64,000 nt of DNA from Arenicola marina (taxonomy: Eukaryota > Annelida > Polychaeta > Arenicolidae). The notes under the pieces are model-generated. The model searched no databases. It was given only the letters and a program-made list of their open reading frames with translations, and was not told where the DNA came from. Positions 57,501-64,000 of this stretch are shown piece after piece (position 1 is the stretch's first letter; each line of letters begins with the position of its first letter). Made by a program: the position numbers and the translations under genes. Location: assembly GCA_964019135.1 (NCBI GenBank), contig OZ025265.1, positions 23,845,143 through 23,909,142 of the forward strand, given 5' to 3'.

Positions 57501-60500
57501 AGGTGAGGTACCTAGGCCCGAATTCGAGCGCAAGACCTATTGATCTGCGGTTTAGTAAGCTAACCACTACATAAGGAAGGTTTCCATCGTTGTGTAGAGA
57601 CGCCAGCCATTCGACCGGTCTGGTGGCCACACACAAAGTGGTGACGTCATCGACTTACGTGCTGCTCGTGTCCGATGAAGCGCCGAGCAGAGCTGGATAT
57701 AGCTTTCTTGATCAAGGTCAGCAGGTTCTTGCGCATGTCCGGCTGCAGCGACTGCTTCCGCTTAGCAACCAACAGGCGACTCAGCGGACTGTCAAGGTCA
57801 AATGGCGCGTGCAGAAGGTCAGATATCCCGCTCGATGAATGTATGATACATACATATACATAACATGTACTCTCGTCGGCACTACATGTTCAACGCAATG
57901 GCTTACGATTCATCTCTGATGTCAAACTAATTTGGATCATCACTGTATAGACTTGGTACTAAACTGCCACGAGCTTCGTTTGTTTGAAAGGAAAAGTGAT
58001 GATTGAGCATAGGTAGTTTAGACATAATGCCGTTTCAATGGCTATCTAACCACTGCATGGCGCGGCCAATATCAACATTCGCCCACAGCCTAATTTATAA
58101 GGAAGCTACGGATATAAGCTAATCGGTGTGATTCATTTTCAAAAGCATATATCAATATATCAACAAAATGTATTCACATTTTCAAGTCAGGTCCATTAAT
58201 AGAAGACATAACAGGATATATATATATATATAGCTTGTATTTCAATGAAACTCAGTTCTGATTGAGCTTAGGCATTTTAGAGATAAAGCCAGTGCAAGGT
58301 TATGTAACCACTTCCAAACATTTACAAACGGTTTAATTAATAAAAAAAAAACAATAGTGATAAATGATTGGTGGAGTCCATTCTCAGAAATATATGCATA
58401 CAAATGCAATATAAAAAAAGCCACAAAAAGCGTACTACAAGATATATGTAATCGATTACCAAAGATGGGCGCAAGCTCCATTCAAAAACACAATATAAGC
58501 TTATATTTCAACGGAGTTATTTTACTATAATACATGAAAGTGTTCCGTGCACAGCGAAAAGACCGGACAAGGGAGGGAGTCGTATAATAGAGGGACCGTA
58601 TAATGCAGGGAGCACCATACATACAAGTAGAGTAGGGTTTTCTTCTGCTCCTGAGGTAGGTCGGAAAGAGCTTCGCTGAGTGCGTGCAGATCGGTGGCAA
58701 ACGTCTCCAGGCTGAACAACGACTGCAGGATGGCATTCATGTAACATGTGTTGCCCAAGTTAGAAAACCTGCCAAACAAAGGAAACAAATAGGCATATTG
58801 AAAATGCATGTAAATTAAAATAAAATAAAACAGTGTTTTCCAGTCGAAATTAAATAAAAGGAATTGGTGTTTTAAAGTCGTGCACTAGAGGACAACATTG
58901 AAATCATTTGACGCGGAATAAAAGATGAACGAACAAGATGCGAAAGAGGGGATTGAGGACCTGGAATCTGAGGTTGCCTTTTGATGTTATATTGGTATCT
59001 TATGGAATGTAATTAAAAACTATGACTGAACAAATATCTGGATATCACTTATTACATTTAAACGACTGTCAGTAAGTTACAAACAACCATAATTGCTCAC
59101 TGAACCTTGATTACTATGGTAGTTATCGGTAGCTTCTATAATTAGGGTCAATTATTGTTGGCGACTTAATTTACTCTGCAGTGTCACAGAATCTCTGAAT
59201 ATTTAAAAAAAACGTCACTCAACTATTGTTCTTACAAACTTTGTATCTTGTCACAAAGGTTGATACTGGTTACTTAGCAACAAAGATTCATTACATAGGC
59301 CACTGGATTAATGAACCATCAATTATGACTGTTACTGACCCCTGTAGGGCGCTCCTGTGGCGTTCTGGGGTGGTGGGGGTGAGGCGTTTACTCCAGGAGT
59401 AAGATGCACCAGGACCAGGATCACTCAGGCGGCTCCTTTTCTCCGGATAGCTATCCAGAAAGCCAGGCTTTCTCTTGTTACTGCTGAAAATTAAGGGCCT
59501 TTTATGATAATTTTTTTTGATGAAACTTACAATCTCTGGCCAATACACCTCTTACGTTGCCCCAATTGTTAAAATGTATCATACTGTACAGAGGAGACGA
59601 GGCAAAGGTGTTGGCAGGAGCTATCCAAAAATCCAGGCTTTTGTTGGTACTGCTGAAAATTAGAGCACAACATTTACACTGTTTGTCACAGGAACATGTC
59701 ACCAGGTCTCTTTTGACATTGTAAAGCCGTTGGGGTGTTTTAGGCGTTTCTGTGCACAAGATGGCCAAATCAGGCCAAGATTCTCCCCTCCTCCTCCCCC
59801 CCCCCCGCCCCCCCCCCCCCCAACCCCTCGTCCCGGGACTATAAAATGGGTTTGCATGAAACTGGACCCAGCAGGTGCCAGGATTCGAACCTACGACCTG
59901 CCGATCTGCAGCTCAGCATCCTGGGTAAAAACCGAACCAGGGAGACTCCCTTGGACATCTTGGGCGATATCTTTTAAATCGTGTTGTTAGGATGAAAATA
60001 CTAGAACCAATTAAAGGTCTCAAAAACTGCCGAGAATGCATTTTTTTTTTAGTCAGAATCGCACAGATCACTTACTGAAATGTGCTGTACGTCTTCATGC
60101 CCGGCGAATTCCCATAGAAACTGACAGTTTTCTTGGTAGAGAGAGCCTCGGTGGCCTTGGATCTTCCGCTCTGAAGGAAACGGTTGGGTCCCAGTTTAAT
60201 GCTGAAAATCAAAGGGATACATACATAAGTGATTATATGTGCAAGCAGCAGTAAAGCGGACAAGAACTGCTCTTAGTATTGTCAAGCCTGCCACCATACT
60301 TAAAGCTGCAAATCCACATCGACCGACAGATGCGAACCAAGCATGCGATCATCTTATCACACAAGAGAAATGAGCAAAAATGTATGTAAATTAGTTTAAT
60401 TGGTTAATTAGGTAATTAATTGGGTACCTTATATCGTTCTCAAAGTCGTCATCATCGCCATCAATGCTAGATTTGTCCTTGCGTTGACTTTTACCCAAGT

Positions 60501-62325
60501 CCTTCATTCTGTAACAGAGGAATAATCCTGTATAACATATACACGTATATCCTCCAACACAGTCGTTGCGTGTTCATGCGGTGTGCACTCTGACGGCCGG
60601 CTTCCCGGGGCCTGCAACTGCACCACATGTATACTGTATGTAAACCGAATGAACATACAACGGCGGCTTTAGGGCAGTCTAGGTCAGGCCGTTGGAAGGC
60701 CATGAGGTTCAAGACTAGGAAAGACATGATCAACATATGACTGTTTTAACAGTGGCCACATCAAATGTATGAAGAATTCTCTCTCACGTTTGCCCAAATA
60801 CTTCAAATATATCAAAATGTGCGAAGGAGATGAGGCAGGAGTTTTCACTGTAGAGAAGCCTATTTACTGACATAACAGCTGTCTTGCAAGGACGGATAGA
60901 AGAATGCTCCATTCCTATGACAAGGACTGTTTAACTTGCATATTGCATAAATGGGAAGAGAAAATCAAGGTAGAAATGAAATAAAATAGTATACCAGGCC
61001 GCTTTTTTTGTGAACGCAAGGCTATACTAATCATACACTGGTCATATCGCGTCAATGGGAGAAGGAAGGGAGAGTGGAGTCATGCCCCCGGGGTTAAGTC
61101 TGGGCTCGGATTTGAACCAAAGACCAGTTTATGAGCGCTAACCACTACAAGGAACAGACAAAGTTAACCAGTCTTACACTGTAAACTGCGGTGAGAACAC
61201 AGACCCGTTGTGATCTGCTGAGGTCTTGTGGTCCTGCCGCGGTGTGGACGTCGCCAAACTCTTCAGCCCTGCTATGCTGTCACTCTCTTTGCTACTCAAG
61301 GATGACGTCACTGTACACGACAGAAATAGACAAACAATGTCACCTTTCTTCCTTTTTGTGAATAAGGGGCGTACAAATATGTAGCATAAGTATAACGATC
61401 ATCACAAACAAAAAAAAAACATCAATATGATATACCAAACAGCATAGGTGTTATATGTTGGGTACTTTTTTTTGTCTGATCCATTTGACCCATCATCTAA
61501 TACCTTAGAAGTACATTATTTATTGTATTGATATATAAAACAATATTTGCATGCAAAATGCTTTTGTCTACTTCTGAATAAGGATACAAGGCATAACTTT
61601 GCTATATATCAAAACTATAACAGGAAAATAAATAACACTGTGCAAAATTGCCAAACATTTTCACCTGCACCCCAAAATCTTATAAAGTGTTATGTAAGGC
61701 GCTGCATATTTTAAGACATTGACACCAGTAGATCAGTTTTGCTGTATGTAATGATAACCTACCTGGGCCCATAATCTTGCCACTCTTTATATCATTCAAT
61801 TGTTGGATCAGAATGTCTTCCTCTGGCTTCTGGACATATTGTAAGTTGATGGTTAAACCATCATTGAGATCAATCAGCATGCGCTTTGAGAACTTCTTCA
61901 CTGCTTTGATATTGTGTGACAGCTGCAAGAGGGAAAAATAATCAAAAAGAGAAATACCCTATTGTAAGGCTATTATAGAACAAGCAGAAATGCTTTTTGA
62001 TTTGACATCAATTGCCTAATTTCTTTCCAATTGCTCTTCTGTAACAGCAGAACACATTAATTCCATAATATGTAACATACAGTACTGGTAATCCATCACT
62101 ACAACACAGATAGATATTTAGATATTATGATTAGTAATAATATATTGGACAAACCTTATATGTGCTACAAGCATGGTTTGGTTTAACATCCAGTGTTAAT
62201 TCACATTTGCATCGATGGCTATTTAATAGAAGATCAAATGTTCCACTCCTCCACTGCTGCGTCACAGATCCTATCCCGACTACTTTGTGCTGACAGTGGT
62301 AAGAGAATCGTTTCTCATCCATCAT
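43888..62325 (-). CDS. USP37: ubiquitin carboxyl-terminal hydrolase 37, 23 coding exons
   Basis: A cysteine deubiquitinase that hydrolyses isopeptide-linked ubiquitin. Coding exons, 5' to 3' on the minus strand: 62325-62155, 61922-61763, 61310-61178, 60508-60428, 60201-60076, 59483-59340, 58768-58625, 57788-57659, 57235-56970, 56188-56123, 55408-55277, 54836-54681, 54075-54001, 53464-53293, 52495-52436, 52066-51982, 51443-50883, 50030-49819, 49568-49508, 48766-48666, 45563-45494, 44449-44311, 44182-43888. They sum to 3,540 bp, or 1,179 residues plus TAA, with all phases compatible. The order is PH-like domain (1-112), USP N-lobe with Cys about 280, a zinc-binding CxxC pair at about 450/453 and 499/502, UIMs in the insert, and a C-lobe with His about 1037. 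Vertebrate USP37 is about 979 residues, so the insert and tail are longer here. USP26/USP29 are vertebrate relatives and less likely. Start: the double Met at 62,325. Confidence 0.94.
44570..44632 (-). mobile_element. SINE family B fragment
   Basis: 'acgacctgttgatctgcagc' and 'tcagctgagctagg' match the head of the element at 59,885-59,925. The B box is degenerate. Confidence 0.45.
44645..44700. mobile_element. half copy of the palindromic MITE
   Basis: 'atttcacgaacgcagtttag' then 'ccgactacggggcttagtcg' matches the left arm at 42,384-42,430. Confidence 0.6.
44750..44848 (-). mobile_element. tRNA-like element (third tRNA-derived family)
   Basis: On the minus strand there is an A box TGGCCCAGTGGGTAGCG and, about 50 bases later, a B box GGTTCAAATCC. 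The boxes are farther apart than in an ordinary tRNA and no full cloverleaf forms, so it is a tRNA pseudogene or SINE head. Only one copy was seen in this window. Confidence 0.5.
45206..45466 (-). mobile_element. SINE family A, near full length
   Basis: Tail 'ggttggttgcatgtatattc' at the left and head with the A box at the right (reverse complement of 'ccccactgagctttcgggcc'). It lies in the USP37 intron between exons 21 and 22, or close to exon 21, in the sense orientation of the gene. Confidence 0.85.
46040..48645. repeat. 29-bp minisatellite with TGAGTCA core, about 85-90 copies
   Basis: The unit is 'accagacaatattatgacca' then 'gtgagtcac'. A minority of units have gtgacagtcac (31 bp) instead. 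It lies in USP37 intron 20, starting about 20 bp past the donor at 48,666. Higher-order blocks recur (for example the tatgacccgtgagtcacagc variants at 46,775, 47,095, 47,475 and 47,830). Confidence 0.97.
48666..50030 (-). CDS. USP37: USP37 exons 18-20: KEN box and further UIMs
   Basis: Exon 50030-49819 contains ENKENYTPP (KEN box about residues 894-896) and UIM 3 (EEEQLKMAIEQSLKDQEK). Exon 49568-49508 is a partial fourth UIM-like helix (DDDLEKAKKLSLQ). Exon 48766-48666 is charged. In human USP37 a KEN box followed by a Thr-Pro lies at the corresponding place, and KEN boxes mediate recognition by APC/C-Cdh1. Confidence 0.88.
50211..50430 (-). mobile_element. SINE family A, head-truncated
   Basis: Tail 'ggttggttgtatattcagga' through 'gttaggcactcaggtggcca' matches the other copies. 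The A-box end is lost. Located in the USP37 intron between exons 17 and 18, gene-sense orientation. Confidence 0.82.
50883..54075 (-). CDS. USP37: USP37 exons 13-17: long insert with two UIMs
   Basis: Exons 54075-54001, 53464-53293, 52495-52436, 52066-51982 and 51443-50883. UIM 1: EEQAIKEAIESSRREEEE (about residues 675-692). UIM 2: TEEQMLELALQRSMQDA (about 709-725). The rest of exon 17 is acidic, Ser/Asp-rich and disordered. The donor of exon 53464-53293 (CGG/GTTAGC) is weak and is the join I trust least. If it were skipped, the reading frame would continue through the 54-bp array. Confidence 0.82.
52640..53292. repeat. 54-bp minisatellite, about 12 copies, abutting a USP37 donor
   Basis: The unit reads 'gcggtctactgcgctaacca' then 'ctacaccagggaggtgccca' then 'ggacctactgatct'. 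On the minus strand each unit contains TAGTGGTTAGCGC, an A-box-like sequence of SINE family B. Since 54 is a multiple of three, both strands are open throughout. The array begins at the last bases of exon 53464-53293. Confidence 0.95.
54420..54644 (-). mobile_element. SINE family A
   Basis: Body and head intact, with the A box as the reverse complement of 'cgctctaacccactgagcta'. The extreme tail (ggttggttgtatattc) is missing. USP37 intron, gene-sense orientation. Confidence 0.85.
54681..56188 (-). CDS. USP37: USP37 exons 10-12: zinc ribbon and substrate-binding lobe
   Basis: Exon 56188-56123 (CCEVLEKEETFHDLSLDM) completes the first CxxC. Exon 55408-55277 has the second CxxC (YTCEKCEAK). Exon 54836-54681 has ILILHLKRYAFDT, the strand preceding the His half, and IPKYLTL. 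All match the USP fold in order. The protein is cut by SINE-bearing introns on both sides of exon 11. Confidence 0.92.
55457..55706 (-). mobile_element. SINE family A, near full length
   Basis: Begins 'ggttggttgtatattcagga' and ends at 'cactgagctagcgaacaggc'. Contains a B-box region GGTTCGAGCCCC on the minus strand. Situated about 50 bp upstream (minus sense) of exon 55408-55277, in gene-sense orientation. Confidence 0.85.
56221..56738. mobile_element. foldback element with about 190-bp inverted arms
   Basis: The left arm starts TTCATTAATGCC and the right arm ends GGCATTAATGAA. The arms pair through 'acactatttttggtcgatat', 'caatctattc' and 'gtaatcttgcacatgatga', with about 85% identity by eye. 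A loop of about 140 bp is non-coding. Lies in USP37 intron 9. No transposase. Confidence 0.8.
56970..58768 (-). CDS. USP37: USP37 exons 7-9: Cys box and N-lobe
   Basis: Exon 58768-58625 holds the Cys box GFSNLGNTCYMNAILQSLFS (nucleophile Cys about 280). Exon 57788-57659 has PLSRLLVAKRKQ and IKKAISSSARRF. Exon 57235-56970 opens with DAHEFLSQVIDQLKDE, the conserved QNDAHEFL element, and ends at a zinc-ligand Cys (ITC). Between the last two is an acidic insert of about 50 residues. Confidence 0.92.
57448..57592 (-). mobile_element. tRNA-derived SINE, family B
   Basis: 'gatgaaggatgaatggatga' as at 14.84 kb, followed by the reversed B-box area 'cccgaattcgagcgcaagac' and head 'ctattgatctgcggtttagt'. 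USP37 intron 8, gene-sense orientation. Confidence 0.6.
59340..61310 (-). CDS. USP37: USP37 exons 3-6: Ser/Lys-rich linker
   Basis: Exons 61310-61178, 60508-60428, 60201-60076 and 59483-59340. Low-complexity polar sequence with an acidic run (DGDDDDFEND) and a Ser/Thr-Pro site (LTPTTPERH). It contains no domain and links the PH domain to the catalytic core. Exon 6 ends CTA CAG GG / GTCAGT, which with the next exon reads LQGFSNLGNTC. Confidence 0.8.
59600..59665 (-). pseudogene. decayed duplicate of the USP37 exon 6 start and acceptor
   Basis: The plus-strand phrase 'gctatccaaaaatccaggct' with 'actgctgaaaatta' parallels 'gctatccagaaagccaggct' with 'actgctgaaaatta' at 59,448-59,495. The copy retains an acceptor-like TTTTCAG and the start of the exon, then diverges. 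Confidence 0.7.
59792..59822. repeat. poly-C tract
   Basis: Nearly uninterrupted C run beside a family B SINE. Confidence 0.8.
59835..59958 (-). mobile_element. tRNA-derived SINE, family B
   Basis: Reversed B box 'ggattcgaacc' (perfect GGTTCGAATCC on the minus strand) followed by 'tacgacctgccgatctgcag'. The A-box end is diverged. USP37 intron 5. Confidence 0.65.
61039..61153 (-). mobile_element. chimeric SINE: family A tail joined to family B-like head
   Basis: 61,039-61,096 matches the family A tail (catatcgcgtcaatgggaga). From 61,097 the sequence is a tRNA-like head of another kind ('ggatttgaaccaaagaccag', 'gagcgctaaccactac'). It lies just past the USP37 exon 3 donor. Confidence 0.6.
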
Positions 62326-62400
62326 AAGTCCAGAAAATCACTCCTCCAAGGAAATGACTCCAAGCAATAGACCTACATCAAATTTTTCAAGTTCAAAAAC
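61763..62400 (-). CDS. USP37: USP37 exons 1-2: PH-like N-terminal domain, plus 5' UTR
   Basis: Exon 62325-62155 encodes QQWRSGTFDLLL, and exon 61922-61763 encodes LSHNIKAVKKFSKRMLIDL and the following strand. The LSHNIK motif is a hallmark of the USP37/26/29 N-terminal PH domain. A strong acceptor (cttttcttttcag) ends at 62,401, so 62,400-62,326 is probably 5' UTR and the transcription start lies in a further exon upstream. That exon may be to the right, possibly beyond 64,000. Confidence 0.85.
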
Positions 62401-62972
62401 CTGAAAAGAAAAGAAAAATATGTATATAAAATGCATATTAGGTATTTCTCTATCTTTTAACTACTTTTCTTTACATATATATGTAATAATTTCCCAAAAC
62501 AGTTCTTCTAGAATTCTTCTAGACTTTACCATCATATACATATTTTTTGCAACATAAAGAATATACAGGTCTATATTTTGGTACACCCCCAATTTTGGAA
62601 AATATAATTATTTTTGGGGGCTATATGTTTTGATACGCTACAGAAGATGGGTATTTTTGGTATCCAATGCTTTGGTACACCTAAATTTTCAGCAAATTTA
62701 TCGATGTTGGTAGGTTGCAATCTGCTCTTTGCTCAAATGCCCCTACCTGCTACCACTGCAGGCATAGAACCCCCACTGCAAGAAAGCCCCAACCCCTATG
62801 GGCCCCAATCCCCTGGCGGCTGATGACACATTGTGTTGTCTGTTAATTGATTAGATTTGTGAGTCCTGGCATCTGTGTCTACTTTCTTGAATTGACAAGT
62901 AACTGCCTCTGATCCAATGACCATCCTAACTTCTAGGCATCAGTTCCCACTCTCACCAACTATGCAATATGA

Positions 62973-63354
62973 CTCTCAAGATGGCCAGGTACAAAAAGCC
63001 GAAGTAACGCCAAAAACCTTCGAAGTTCATACAAATCGACACCCTGTCCTCTCGGCGGGCGAGAGCCACCCCCCCCCCCTGCTCCTCTTGGTGGGCGAGA
63101 CTTCGTACCTGCGGTGCGAGACTTTGGCATGCCTAGGTAGTCATTTGGGCTGAGACCGCCGAGCCGTACACATGGGAAGCTTATATGTGGATATATATAA
63201 ACTTTTCAGATACCAAATTGCTCGGATATCACTTTTTATGTTGCATTGAGGTAAGGGCTTTCATATCATCACACATTTGCCCTTAGTGTCGATTTGTATG
63301 AACTTCAGAGGTTTTCTGCGGTACTTCGGCTTTTTGTACCCGCCCTCTCAAGAT
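62973..63354. mobile_element. MITE with about 70-bp terminal inverted repeats
   Basis: Left arm 62,973-63,043 and right arm 63,286-63,354 pair through 'gtacaaaaagccgaagta' and 'gaagttcatacaaatcgaca'. The outer ends read CTCAAGAT/ATCTTGAG. There is no transposase. Confidence 0.8.
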
Positions 63355-63379
63355 ACTCAAACATCATTAAAATGGTCTA

Positions 63380-64000
63380 GAGTCAAAGTCACAAATGCCG
63401 TAGCGTGTCGTTTCGCCCCATATTTTCCACGAATTTGTCACGATCGCTCTAAAAATCACTGAGATGAGAAAGCAACACCGCGCAATTTTAATGATACCAA
63501 ACTTACATGTGTACTGCGATGTTATCCTTTTTAAGACACAAATAATATTTCTCCATACTGACACTCCATTGGCAGCAAACGCAGTTCCGCAAAGATACTA
63601 AAGCACACGTCATAAGATGACGTAGTTGCCATGGCGCCGAATGTGCTCTGAACAATAGATGCTCTATATTTATACCAGCCACACTCGCCATAGCAACTAT
63701 AGAGCATTTCATTGTCTGTGATTTAGTCTATTTGCGACAAAGTGTCAGTTGGCAATGGAGTGTCAGCATGGAGAAATATTATTTGTGTCTTAAAAAAAGG
63801 ATATCCTCGCAGTACACACATAAATTTGGTATCATTAAAATTGCACGGTATTGCTTTCTCACGTCAGTGATATTTAGAGCGATCGCGACAAATTCGTAGA
63901 AAATATGGGCCGAAACGACACGCTACAGCATTTATGACTTTGACTTTAGTGTTGCTTTCTCATGTCAGTGCTTTTTAGAGCGATCGCAGCACAATCGTAG
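63380..64000. mobile_element. large foldback element, arms about 190 bp, running off the window
   Basis: Left arm 63,380-63,572 is complementary to 63,753-63,947 (agagcgatcg, ggtatcattaaaattg, aaatattatttgtgtctt, caatggagtgtcag). A further partial direct copy of the arm end starts at about 63,949 and continues to the window edge. The loop (63,575-63,750) holds CACGTCATAAGATGACG and GCCATGGCGCC. Confidence 0.75.

Noticed and set aside
57989..58520. Diverged direct repeat around 'gattgagcataggtagtttaga' and 'gattgagcttaggcatttta'
   Set aside because: Similarity fades quickly and I could not define element ends by eye, so it is not listed as a feature.

Overview
The window is metazoan nuclear DNA: two intron-rich animal genes, a eukaryotic tRNA gene with a pol III terminator, tRNA-derived SINEs, MITE-like inverted repeats and very abundant minisatellites. 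The two genes identify the lineage only as an animal. The density of minisatellites, several of which copy exon/intron boundaries, together with tRNA-headed SINEs, makes a cephalochordate (amphioxus, Branchiostoma) the best guess. That guess is an inference, not a match to a reference.

Region by region. 1-25,900 has no protein gene I can support. It holds a tRNA-Arg(ACG) gene (10,637-10,709), two copies of one MITE (about 650-1,064 and 9,240-9,622), SINEs, G-rich and C-rich low-complexity DNA, several short tandem arrays, and a 4.6-kb 29-bp minisatellite (18,955-23,555) followed by a second C-rich array. 25,970-37,261 (+) is a p55-type MAGUK scaffold gene of the MPP3/MPP7 class. Sixteen exons encode L27-L27-PDZ-SH3-hook-guanylate kinase; the first coding exon was not found. 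37,245-39,075 is two adjoining minisatellites whose units carry CTCF-like sequences. 39,100-43,880 is intergenic. 43,888-62,325 (-) is USP37, a ubiquitin-specific protease. I resolve 23 coding exons that join in frame to 1,179 residues: a PH-like N-terminal domain, a split USP catalytic domain with Cys and His boxes, ubiquitin-interacting motifs, a KEN box and a long C-terminal tail. 62,970-64,000 holds two inverted-repeat elements.

The two genes are convergent and do not belong to one pathway: MPP3/7 proteins organise cell-junction polarity complexes, and USP37 is a cell-cycle deubiquitinase.

The most striking structure is that minisatellites and short tandem duplications in both genes repeatedly have an exon boundary inside the repeat unit. 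Examples are a 5' splice site copied about 13 times at 53-bp spacing (30,638-31,326), another donor copied at about 150-bp spacing (32,161-32,640), a 40-bp array that contains the last codons and the stop codon (37,245-37,752), acceptor-site duplications (30,107-30,171 and 36,905-37,085), a decayed copy of a USP37 acceptor and exon start (59,620-59,660), and a 54-bp array that abuts a USP37 donor (52,640-53,292). Three other arrays repeat sequences resembling AP-1, CRE and CTCF sites dozens of times.
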